Assembly: GCA_020056545.1 (NCBI GenBank)
Contig: JAGVHM010000095.1
Span: 1-8,553, forward strand
Direction: 5' to 3'
Source: a bacterium
GTDB taxonomy: Bacteria > Desulfobacterota > Deferrimicrobia > Deferrimicrobiales > Deferrimicrobiaceae
DNA length: 8,553 nt
Part shown: one piece after another, positions 1-6,911 of the stretch
Layout: every line of letters starts with the position of its first letter
Position numbering within the stretch: the first letter of the stretch is position 1
Notes under the pieces: generated by a model
Seen by the model: only the letters and a program-made list of their open reading frames with translations
Database searches by the model: none
What the model was told of the DNA's origin: nothing
Program-made: the position numbers and the translations under genes

Positions 1-1642
1 AGTACCGGAGCATCCCCACTATGTCCTTGGCGTCCTGCCAGCGGGGCATCATCCGCGCAAACTGGTCGCGCCCGCGCGCCGTGAAAATCGCGTAATAGAG
101 GTGGTAGATGCAGGTCGCCACCATGAGGATGGCGGCCACCCGGTGCCCCTGTCCGCGAATCGCTACGTTCGCGGCGTCCGAAATGAAGGGGATCGACCAC
201 TTGAACTTCAGGGCGAAGCCGGTGATCACGAGGGTGAAAAACGTCGTGAGCGTGAGGATATGCTGCACCCGCTCCGACGCGTTCAACCGCTCGTACCCCG
301 GATGCTCCCACTCCCTCCGCTTCCGGTAGATGACCTGCAGCTTGCGGATGTAGTCGGCGCCGTTGTGCAGAATCATCCCGCCGATGACCACTACGATCAT
401 CCATATGTAAATGTTCTCCACCCAGTACTTGACCTGGCCCCCAAGCCCGCCGGGGCCGACGTGGATGTTCCCCTTCGCGAAGTTCTCGGTGTCGACGGGG
501 TGGCATTTCCCGCAGGTGACCTTGAGGTTCTTCGGATGGACCGTCGAGCGCGGGTCCCTGGACGGGAAGATCTCGTGGACACCATGGCAGGACGAGCAGT
601 TCGCCACCGTCTTGTCCCCGAGCCGCTGGGAGAGTCCGTGGAAGGTTTCCTCGTATCCCTTCACTTTTCCCGTGGCGATCCCGTACCGGTCGGAAAGCCT
701 TTCCGCGGAGTGGCAGGAGGGGCAGGTCTTCTGCGACACGGCGGCGAAGGAAACCGAGGAGCCTGGGTCCGCCGCCTGCCGTATGTCGTGCTCTCCGTGG
801 CACTCGGTGCAGCCCGGGGCGTCGGGGACGCCCCTGTAAAAGGCCGTTCCGTGCGCGCTGTCCTTGAATATGGCGTAGACGCCGTAATGGCACTTCCCGC
901 AGGTCTGCGGGATGTTGGTCCGGAAGATGGGAGACGAAGGGTCGAGCCGGTCCTTCAGGCTGTGCGACCCGTGGCAGTCGACGCATGTGGCGGACTTGTT
1001 CAGCCCCTTGTCCACGATCGCGCGGTTGTGGATGCTTCTTTCGTACATCCTCCCGGCCCTCGGGATGGGAATCTTCGACCGGCCGGTCACCCCCGGATCG
1101 CCGTGGCAGCGGATGCACGTCGCCGCTATGTTACGGAAATAGACGGGGGAGGTGGAAACGGACGACTTGGGAATCGCGTGCGCCCCGTGGCAGTCGACGC
1201 AAAGCGGGGCGTCGCCCTTCGCCTCGCGGTGCACCATTACGTGACGGCTCCCCTTGAAGGCCTTGTTCGCCTCGGCGTGGCACCCCGAGCAGTCGACCGT
1301 GGCGAGCCTGGCGGCGTGGGGAAGGTCCTTGATGTCCGCGTGGCAGTCGGTGCAGGAAAGATCGGTGTGCACCGACGCCTTGTACGGGCCGGGGTCCACG
1401 AACAGCGACACCCCGGGGAAAGGCGGGATGTGACGAGGCTGTTTCTCGACTCCCCCCGCCTTCACGTTGCCCGCCTTTTCGCGGGCCGACCATGAGATGA
1501 TCCCGGAATCGCCGTGGCAGTCGAAACACTGCCCGTTATCCATCGCGAATCCGTCGGGACAGGGAACAGCCGCAAGCAGGCATAGCGCAAGGAAAACGAC
1601 CGGTACGGCGATGCGATACGAGTCCCGGCGCAGGGGAACCAT
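1..1642 (-). CDS. Multihaem cytochrome c (11 CXXCH) fused to membrane cytochrome b, CbcL-like; C-terminus cut by window edge
   Basis: Likely a cytoplasmic-membrane quinol oxidase subunit passing electrons to periplasmic c-type cytochromes. Seen, numbering from the ATG at 1642 (547 codons in the window): a Sec signal peptide at about 1-33, then eleven CXXCH motifs with first Cys at 39, 97, 118, 148, 176, 220, 248, 278, 307, 349 and 377. About fourteen further His in this domain could serve as distal ligands. After them come hydrophobic segments at about 411-426, 461-480 and 500-520 with His426, His461, His500 and His514, as expected for b-haem ligation in FdnI/HydC-type cytochrome b. The first part thus faces the periplasm. 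Geobacter CbcL has the same order but nine c-haems, so family membership is inferred. The start at 1642 has a good Shine-Dalgarno (AAGGGG, 5 nt away). An in-frame ATG at 1660 adds MKKGAS but lacks one. It is divergent from nrdJ. The remaining transmembrane part lies outside the window. Confidence 0.9.
   Translation of the reverse strand, partial: MVPLRRDSYRIAVPVVFLALCLLAAVPCPDGFAMDNGQCFDCHGDSGIISWSAREKAGNVKAGGVEKQPRHIPPFPGVSLFVDPGPYKASVHTDLSCTDCHADIKDLPHAARLATVDCSGCHAEANKAFKGSRHVMVHREAKGDAPLCVDCHGAHAIPKSSVSTSPVYFRNIAATCIRCHGDPGVTGRSKIPIPRAGRMYERSIHNRAIVDKGLNKSATCVDCHGSHSLKDRLDPSSPIFRTNIPQTCGKCHYGVYAIFKDSAHGTAFYRGVPDAPGCTECHGEHDIRQAADPGSSVSFAAVSQKTCPSCHSAERLSDRYGIATGKVKGYEETFHGLSQRLGDKTVANCSSCHGVHEIFPSRDPRSTVHPKNLKVTCGKCHPVDTENFAKGNIHVGPGGLGGQVKYWVENIYIWMIVVVIGGMILHNGADYIRKLQVIYRKRREWEHPGYERLNASERVQHILTLTTFFTLVITGFALKFKWSIPFISDAANVAIRGQGHRVAAILMVATCIYHLYYAIFTARGRDQFARMMPRWQDAKDIVGMLRY
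422..1201 (-). repeat. Tandem duplication of a four-haem unit inside the cytochrome gene
   Basis: Haems 4-7 (plus-strand 812-1201) and haems 8-11 (about 422-811) form two copies of one unit. First-Cys spacings are 28, 44, 28 residues in the first copy and 29, 42, 28 in the second; equivalent haems lie 129-131 residues apart. In both copies the first and third motif read CXXCHGXH and the second and fourth do not. The second half of each copy shares a pattern: Tyr-Glu-x3-His, then CXXCHGXH, Asp-Pro-x-Ser, and ThrCysGlyLysCysHis. This is a protein-level repeat; the DNA has diverged. Confidence 0.75.
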
Positions 1643-1660
1643 GGACGCCCCTTTCTTCAT

Positions 1661-1743
1661 ACGGATGTTTTAGTGATTTACTCGCAAGCAGCCAAATGAC
1701 ATCCGTGTTGGCAATTGTCGACTGTATACATACTGCAACACGG
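1661..1743. repeat. Three-part inverted repeat upstream of the cytochrome start
   Basis: Plus-strand arms: ACGGATGT (1661-1668), ACATCCGTGTTG (1699-1710) and CAACACGG (1736-1743). The middle element can pair with the left one through 8 bp or with the right one through 8 bp. The two pairings share 1703-1706, so they exclude each other. The left arm directly abuts the alternative ATG at 1660. The arms could be protein-binding half-sites, an RNA switch, or chance. Confidence 0.4.
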
Positions 1744-1755
1744 CGCGAGAATCAA
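1727..1755 (-). promoter_or_regulatory. Possible sigma70 promoter for the cytochrome gene
   Basis: On the minus strand TTGATT (1755-1750) is followed after 17 nt by TATGTA (1732-1727). That would start transcription near 1720 and give a leader of about 75 nt before the chosen ATG. The -10 sits between the arms of the inverted repeat CCGTGTTG/CAACACGG (1703-1710 and 1736-1743) and overlaps the palindrome TGTATACA (1723-1730), so a regulator site is possible. The hexamers are only fair matches. Confidence 0.35.
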
Positions 1756-1998
1756 GCCGAAACTTGCGGCCCCGGTCCGCTTCTGCGCGGCGGCATCCCG
1801 CCTGCACGGCCGCCCCGACGGCTTGCAGGATCAGGCCCTGTCAGGAAATGCTCCCCGTGTGCCGGCTTCCCTTGAAGACATGCCCCAAAGGGATTTCAGT
1901 CTATTTTGCGGGCATGCCAGATAAACTCTGTTTTATTTTACCCCAAACGCTGTTAATGACAGGATTTGTAAGTTTTTTGGTTTTCAGCCCCGTTTTGC

Positions 1999-2027
1999 TT
2001 GACAGGATATGATTGACACAATATCTT
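1999..2027 (+). promoter_or_regulatory. Sigma70-type promoter of the nrdJ operon
   Basis: A perfect -35 hexamer TTGACA (1999-2004), a 17-nt spacer and a -10 TATCTT (2022-2027, 4 of 6 to TATAAT) lie in the AT-rich stretch ahead of nrdJ. Transcription would begin near 2034, leaving a leader of about 88 nt. The -10 lies inside the first NrdR-like box, the arrangement expected for repression. Confidence 0.6.
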
Positions 2028-2031
2028 GTAT
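2016..2031 (+). promoter_or_regulatory. NrdR box 1
   Basis: ACACAATATCTTGTAT matches 14 of 16 positions of the published NrdR-box consensus (acaCwAtATaTwGtgt), including all conserved core bases except one central position, and it is a 6-of-8-pair palindrome. NrdR is an ATP-cone/zinc-ribbon repressor of ribonucleotide reductase genes. The site covers the predicted -10 of the promoter in front of nrdJ, so position and target both support the call. Confidence 0.7.
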
Positions 2032-2047
2032 GCGTGCCGCCCGAAGC

Positions 2048-2063
2048 CCACAATATAAGCCAT
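2048..2063 (+). promoter_or_regulatory. NrdR box 2 (degenerate right half)
   Basis: CCACAATATAAGCCAT matches 10 of 16 consensus positions. The left ten match at nine, while the right half is poor. It begins exactly 32 bp after box 1, leaving a 16-bp gap. NrdR boxes usually occur as pairs with 15-16 bp between them (about three helical turns), so spacing is the main support. Confidence 0.5.
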
Positions 2064-2121
2064 AATTAATCTATGAGGCATTCCTCCCCGGGGTAGTCGG
2101 AACGCTGACGGAGCTGACAAC

Positions 2122-4542
2122 ATGGATCTGAACGTGCCTTCCCCACCCAGTGCTGCGAATCTTTCCCAGGAAACGGTCAAGCGCCCTTCCGGGAAAAGCG
2201 TTCCCGAGGCCCCTCCCAGGGAATGGGCCGACCGGATGTGCAGGAAATACGGCAGTTTGCCGATTTCGGACAACGCCCGGAAGGTGCTCGAGCGAAGGTA
2301 TCTGAAGAAGAACAATCGCGGGGAAATCCTCGAATCCCCCGAGGAGATGGTCGCAAGGGTAGCCTACAACATCGCCTCCGCGGAAGGGTTCTTCTACGGG
2401 GCCCTTCCCGAGGTTGTCCTGCAGTGGGCCGAGACGTTCTATGCGGCGATGGCCCGCATGGATTTCCTGCCCAATTCCCCGACCCTGATGAACGCCGGAC
2501 GGGAGCTGCAGCAGCTTTCCGCCTGCTTCGTTCTCCCGGTCGACGATTCGATGGAATCGATCTTCGATGCCGTCAAGAACACCGCGCTCATCCACAAAAG
2601 CGGCGGCGGAACCGGTTTCTCCTTCTCCCGCCTGCGCCCGAAGCACGACGTGGTGAAATCCACCAAGGGGATTTCGTCTGGCCCCATTTCGTTCATGACG
2701 GTCTTCGACGCGGCCACCGAGACGATCAAGCAGGGAGGGACGCGAAGGGGCGCCAACATGGGGATCCTCCGTGTCGACCATCCCGACGTTCTCGACTTCA
2801 TAACCTGCAAGACGAAGAGCGACAAGCTGAACAACTTCAACATCTCCGTCGCGCTGACGGAGGAGTTCATGAAGGCGGTGGAGACCGACGCCGAGTACCA
2901 GCTCGTCAACCCCCACTCGGGCGATAACGCCGCCAGCCTCAAGGCCCGCGAGGTGTTCGAGAAGATCGTGGACTCCGCGTGGCGCAACGGCGAGCCGGGG
3001 ATCATCTTCATCGACAGGATCAACCGGGACAACCCGACTCCCAGGCTCGGCGCCATCGAGAGCACTAACCCATGCGGCGAGCAGCCGCTGCTTCCTTACG
3101 AATCGTGCAATCTGGGCTCCATCAACGTCGCCCACATGATCGCCGGGGAGAACGGCGGCACGCGGATCGACTACGAGAAGCTCAAGGCCACGATCCACGA
3201 CGCGGTGCGTTTTCTGGACAACGTCATCGACATGAACAACTACCCGCTGAACGAGATCCGGCAGATGACTATGGGAAACCGGAAGATCGGGCTGGGGGTG
3301 ATGGGGTTCGCCGACATGCTGATCCGGCTCGGCATCCCATACGACTCCGACGAGGCGCTGGCCGTGGGCCAGGAGATCATGAGCTTCGTCCAGGAGGAGT
3401 CGGTCGCGGCGACCACCTTCCTGGCCCGCGAACGCGGGGCGTTCCCGAACTACGGGATCAGCGTCTACCCCGAGCGGCAGGGCGTCCCCCGGCGCAATGC
3501 CACCACCACGACCATCGCGCCCACGGGGACCATCAGCATCATCGCCGGCTGCAGCAGCGGGATCGAGCCGATCTTCGCGCTGTCGTACATACGGAACGTC
3601 ATGGACAACGACCACATGGTCGAGGTCCATCCCCTCTTCGAGGCCGAGATGCGGCAGCGAGGGCTCTACTCGGTCGAGAAGATGACCGATATATCGCAGG
3701 CCGGCTCGGTCCGTCACCTGGACGGCATTCCCGACGAAGTCCGCCGGGTGTTCGTCACGGCGCACGACATCTCTCCCGAGGCGCACCTTCGGATGCAGGC
3801 CGCATTCCAGAAATTCGTCGACAACGCCGTGTCCAAGACCGTCAACTTCTCCTCCGACGCCACCCGGGATGACATCCGCAAGGTGTTCGCGCTCGCGTAC
3901 CGACTCGGGTGCAAGGGCGTCACCGTCTACCGCGACCGCAGCCGCGACGAGCAGGTGCTGAACATCGGAGAGGTCAACCGCAGGGAAAGCGCCGCCCAAC
4001 CGCAGCTCCCCGCGCAGCCGGGTTTCGTCGCCCCCCGTCCCCGTCCCGACACCCTTCTGGGCGTAACAAAGGAGATGAAGACCAGCTGCGGGAAGCTCTA
4101 CGTCACGTTGAACCGCGACCCGCAGGGTATCTTCGAGATATTCAACCAGATGGGAAAGGCGGGCGGGTGCGCAGCATCGCAGTCGGAGGCGATCGGGAGG
4201 CTGGTGTCCCTCGCCCTGCGCTCAGGGGTCCAGCCCGACCAGATCGTCAAGCAGCTCAAAGGGATCTCCTGCCATCTGCCGGCCTGGGGCGGGAACGGCG
4301 GCAAGATACTGTCATGCGCGGACGCCGTCTCCAAGGCCATCGAATGGTACATGGAGAACGTCGACAAGATGTTCGCCGGCATTCCCGGGACCGCGGCCGA
4401 TTCCTCGCTCGCCTCGCCGCAGTTGTCCGCCAGGGGAGATAGCCTGGAGATCGCGCGCGGCGCCTGTCCCGACTGCGGCAGCCAGGTCGAGATGCAGGAG
4501 GGGTGCCTCAAGTGCCGGTCCTGCGGCTTCTCGGAATGCTAG
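2122..4542 (+). CDS. nrdJ: Adenosylcobalamin-dependent (class II) ribonucleotide reductase
   Basis: Cytoplasmic enzyme that reduces ribonucleotides to deoxyribonucleotides, using coenzyme B12 to generate a thiyl radical; it needs no oxygen and no NrdB-type subunit. Of 806 residues, the catalytic core carries the redox pair Cys135 (SACFVL) and Cys329 (SCNLGS), the radical site NPCGE with Asn316, Cys318 and Glu320, and the phosphate-binding APTGTIS loop from Ala466. A C-terminal TSCPD-type domain starts near Thr654 (TSCGK). A zinc-ribbon-like tail has Cys782, 785, 795, 798 and 801, ending in Cys806; such tails re-reduce the active site. No N-terminal ATP cone is seen, so dATP activity control through one is not expected. 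The ATG at 2122 has GGAG 8 nt upstream. It is first gene of a five-gene unit behind NrdR-like boxes. Length and motifs are normal for the family. Confidence 0.96.
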   Translation: MDLNVPSPPSAANLSQETVKRPSGKSVPEAPPREWADRMCRKYGSLPISDNARKVLERRYLKKNNRGEILESPEEMVARVAYNIASAEGFFYGALPEVVLQWAETFYAAMARMDFLPNSPTLMNAGRELQQLSACFVLPVDDSMESIFDAVKNTALIHKSGGGTGFSFSRLRPKHDVVKSTKGISSGPISFMTVFDAATETIKQGGTRRGANMGILRVDHPDVLDFITCKTKSDKLNNFNISVALTEEFMKAVETDAEYQLVNPHSGDNAASLKAREVFEKIVDSAWRNGEPGIIFIDRINRDNPTPRLGAIESTNPCGEQPLLPYESCNLGSINVAHMIAGENGGTRIDYEKLKATIHDAVRFLDNVIDMNNYPLNEIRQMTMGNRKIGLGVMGFADMLIRLGIPYDSDEALAVGQEIMSFVQEESVAATTFLARERGAFPNYGISVYPERQGVPRRNATTTTIAPTGTISIIAGCSSGIEPIFALSYIRNVMDNDHMVEVHPLFEAEMRQRGLYSVEKMTDISQAGSVRHLDGIPDEVRRVFVTAHDISPEAHLRMQAAFQKFVDNAVSKTVNFSSDATRDDIRKVFALAYRLGCKGVTVYRDRSRDEQVLNIGEVNRRESAAQPQLPAQPGFVAPRPRPDTLLGVTKEMKTSCGKLYVTLNRDPQGIFEIFNQMGKAGGCAASQSEAIGRLVSLALRSGVQPDQIVKQLKGISCHLPAWGGNGGKILSCADAVSKAIEWYMENVDKMFAGIPGTAADSSLASPQLSARGDSLEIARGACPDCGSQVEMQEGCLKCRSCGFSEC

Positions 4543-5169
4543 TTGAATGCCCCGTTCGTCACTTTTGAGGGGATCGAGGGGTCCGGAAAGACCACCCAGG
4601 TCCGGCTGTTGTCGGACTACCTCACCGTTAAGGGGATCTCCCACCGGGTGACCCGCGAGCCGGGCGGCACGCCTCTCGCCGACGAGATCCGCTCCCTCCT
4701 GCTGTCGCGGCGGGAGGAGTTCGTCTTCCCGGAAACCGAACTTCTCCTTTATGAAGCCGCCCGGGCCCAGCATGTCCGCTCGGTGATCCTCCCCGCGCTT
4801 TCATCCGGGCAGGCGGTGTTGTGCGACAGGTTCTACGACGCAACCTCGGCATACCAGGGACATTCCCGGAACATCGACGGCGCCCGGATCGAATGGCTGA
4901 ACGATCTCGCATCGGCAGGCGTTTCCCCCGACCTGACCTTCCTGATCGACATCTCTCCGGCGGAGGGGTTCGTCCGGATCAGCGGACGGGGGTCGGGGCC
5001 GGACCGCATCGAATCCGAATCGGTCGAGTTCCACGCGAAAGTGCGCGAAGGTTATCTGCGCCTTCTGGAGCGCCACCCCGGCCGGATCGTCCCGATCGAC
5101 GGCACCCTCTCCGCGGACGACGTCTTCCGCCGGGTGCGCGAGACCGTTTCGGCTCGACTGGGATGGTAG
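4543..5169 (+). CDS. tmk: Thymidylate kinase (dTMP kinase)
   Basis: Phosphorylates dTMP to dTDP with ATP, an essential step in dTTP synthesis and so a functional partner of NrdJ. The 208 residues show the P-loop GIEGSGKT (10-17), the substrate motif REPGGTP (38-44), the DRF motif (Asp95-Arg96-Phe97) followed by a conserved Tyr, and a LID segment near 148-157 (GRGSGPDRIE). The start is TTG, the codon directly after the nrdJ TAG stop and in the same frame. No in-frame ATG or GTG precedes the P-loop, so TTG is the only start giving an intact enzyme. Only a weak GGA lies upstream (4533-4535), which suggests that translation is coupled to termination on nrdJ. The last 7 nt overlap holB. Confidence 0.95.
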   Translation: MNAPFVTFEGIEGSGKTTQVRLLSDYLTVKGISHRVTREPGGTPLADEIRSLLLSRREEFVFPETELLLYEAARAQHVRSVILPALSSGQAVLCDRFYDATSAYQGHSRNIDGARIEWLNDLASAGVSPDLTFLIDISPAEGFVRISGRGSGPDRIESESVEFHAKVREGYLRLLERHPGRIVPIDGTLSADDVFRRVRETVSARLGW

Positions 5170-6143
5170 ACCGTCTTTCCTCCCTCCGCGGGCAGGACCG
5201 GGCGGTATCCCTCCTGCGCCGCTACTTCGAGACCGGGAACGTTCCGGCGGGCCTCCTCTTCCACGGCGAGGAAGGGACGGGAAAGGAGAAGGCGGCGCTC
5301 GCTTTCCTTGCCGGCCTCCTCTGCCGCAACCGGATCGAAGACGGCGCATGCGGGGAATGCCCCGACTGCCGACTCCTCTCTTCCGGCACGCATCCCAACC
5401 TGCTGAGCATATCGCCCGAGAACCACTTCATACAGATTGCAGAGGTCCGTCGGCTCAAGGAGGAGCTGTCGCTCAAGGCGTTCTCGGACCGCCCGCGCGC
5501 CGCGCTCATCTGCCCAGCGGACCGGATGACCATCCAGGCGGCCAACGCCCTTCTGAAGACCCTCGAGGAACCCCCGCCGGAGACGCACCTCCTGCTCGTG
5601 GCCCACCGGTTATCCCGGCTGCCTCCCACGATTGTTTCCCGCTGCCAGAAGATCCCCTTTCGGACGATGCCGGCCGAGACGGTGGAGGAGATACTTGGAG
5701 CCCTGCAGGCGAAGGGAAAGCGGCACTCCCCGGCCGCGCTGCGGGCGGCGGCGGCCTGCGCGGGAGGAAGTCCGGGGCGGGCGCTTCTCCTTCTTGAGGA
5801 AATGGAAGAGGGCCGGAAGGCCTGGGTCGGCCTGTTTTCCCGCCAGGACCCCCAGGCCGTCTTCGCCGCAGGCGAGGCATGGAGAAAGGCCGGAGACCGG
5901 GAAGCGCAGGCCGCGGTGCCCCTCTCCGTGGCGCGGGACCTGGCCCTCTTATCTTCCGGGGGGAAAGCGGATATAATAAACGAGGATTTCCGGGATGCCC
6001 TGTGCACCATTGCCGGCCGGAAGACCGGCGAAGGGTGGACCCGGAAGTTCCGGGAGCTGTTGTCGATGTCCCGACTGCCTCCCCAGGCCCAGAAACGGCT
6101 GGCGCTGGAGGCATTTTTATTTGGCCTGCATGGAAAGGATTGA
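5163..6143 (+). CDS. holB: DNA polymerase III delta' subunit (clamp loader)
   Basis: Part of the clamp-loader complex that places the sliding clamp on DNA for replication. The 326-residue protein has the AAA+ fold signatures: a P-loop-like GEEGTGKE (35-42) in which Glu42 replaces the usual Ser/Thr, a zinc module with Cys54, 63, 66 and 69, the segment NALLKTLEEPP (128-138), and the SRC motif (Ser159-Arg160-Cys161), whose Arg reaches into the neighbouring ATP site. The altered P-loop fits delta', which generally does not hydrolyse ATP. The frame is open upstream inside tmk, but homology begins at the ATG at 5163 (MVDRLSSLRGQ), which overlaps the tmk end by 7 nt. Tmk-holB adjacency is common in bacteria and supports the name. 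The C-terminal third is poorly conserved, as usual. Confidence 0.92.
   Translation: MVDRLSSLRGQDRAVSLLRRYFETGNVPAGLLFHGEEGTGKEKAALAFLAGLLCRNRIEDGACGECPDCRLLSSGTHPNLLSISPENHFIQIAEVRRLKEELSLKAFSDRPRAALICPADRMTIQAANALLKTLEEPPPETHLLLVAHRLSRLPPTIVSRCQKIPFRTMPAETVEEILGALQAKGKRHSPAALRAAAACAGGSPGRALLLLEEMEEGRKAWVGLFSRQDPQAVFAAGEAWRKAGDREAQAAVPLSVARDLALLSSGGKADIINEDFRDALCTIAGRKTGEGWTRKFRELLSMSRLPPQAQKRLALEAFLFGLHGKD
5949..5977 (+). promoter_or_regulatory. Possible internal promoter within holB
   Basis: A perfect -10 hexamer TATAAT (5972-5977) stands in GC-rich coding sequence, with TTATCT (5949-5954, 3 of 6 to TTGACA) 17 nt upstream. It lies about 170 nt before ricT and could give ricT-metG transcription independent of the nrdJ promoter. 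The -35 is weak, and an AT-rich run of codons (Asp-Ile-Ile-Asn) would explain the match by chance. Confidence 0.25.
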
Positions 6144-6149
6144 TCGCAT

Positions 6150-6907
<758 letters not shown>

Positions 6908-6911
<4 letters not shown>

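Larger units (their letters stand above)
1643..2121. other. Divergent intergenic region between the cytochrome gene and nrdJ
   Basis: This stretch of 479 bases has no convincing gene. The left part (1661-1760) carries inverted repeats and a possible promoter for the cytochrome gene. The middle (about 1755-1920) is GC-rich with several short hairpins: GGCGG/CCGCC at 1789-1802, an interrupted CCTGCA/TGCAGG stem at 1801-1829, and CATGCCC/GGGCATG at 1879-1916. I cannot assign it to a known RNA family. The right part (about 1920-2080) is AT-rich, unlike the rest of the window, and holds the nrdJ promoter and NrdR-like boxes. The nrdJ Shine-Dalgarno GGAG is at 2110-2113, 8 nt before the ATG. No rho-independent terminator is evident. 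Confidence 0.7.

Noticed and set aside
101..1495. Long plus-strand open frame (464 codons) opposite the cytochrome
   Set aside because: The minus strand encodes eleven CXXCH motifs, a signal peptide and b-type helices in one frame; the plus frame is an antisense shadow with no recognisable domain.
1755..1920. Cobalamin riboswitch for the B12-dependent reductase or the cytochrome
   Set aside because: A short AGGGAAGCCGG on the minus strand recalls part of the core, but no B12 box or other conserved segments follow, and it points away from nrdJ.
1918..1940. Rho-independent terminator
   Set aside because: The stem CAGA/TCTG is only 4 bp before a T-rich run, and neither neighbouring gene ends there.
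1715..2012. Two small plus-strand open frames (69 and 82 codons)
   Set aside because: There is no ribosome-binding site, no familiar sequence, and the longer one runs across the nrdJ promoter.
2071..3999. Minus-strand open frame of 642 codons
   Set aside because: It is antisense to the catalytic core of nrdJ, whose motifs are all intact. Long antisense frames are expected in GC-rich coding DNA.
4821..5162. Upstream extension of holB within tmk
   Set aside because: The frame is open, but the Arg/Pro-rich translation is a shadow of tmk; delta' homology starts at the ATG at 5163.
5267..5290. Broken ATPase site in HolB as a sign of decay
   Set aside because: Delta' subunits commonly lack a working P-loop; the rest of the protein is intact.
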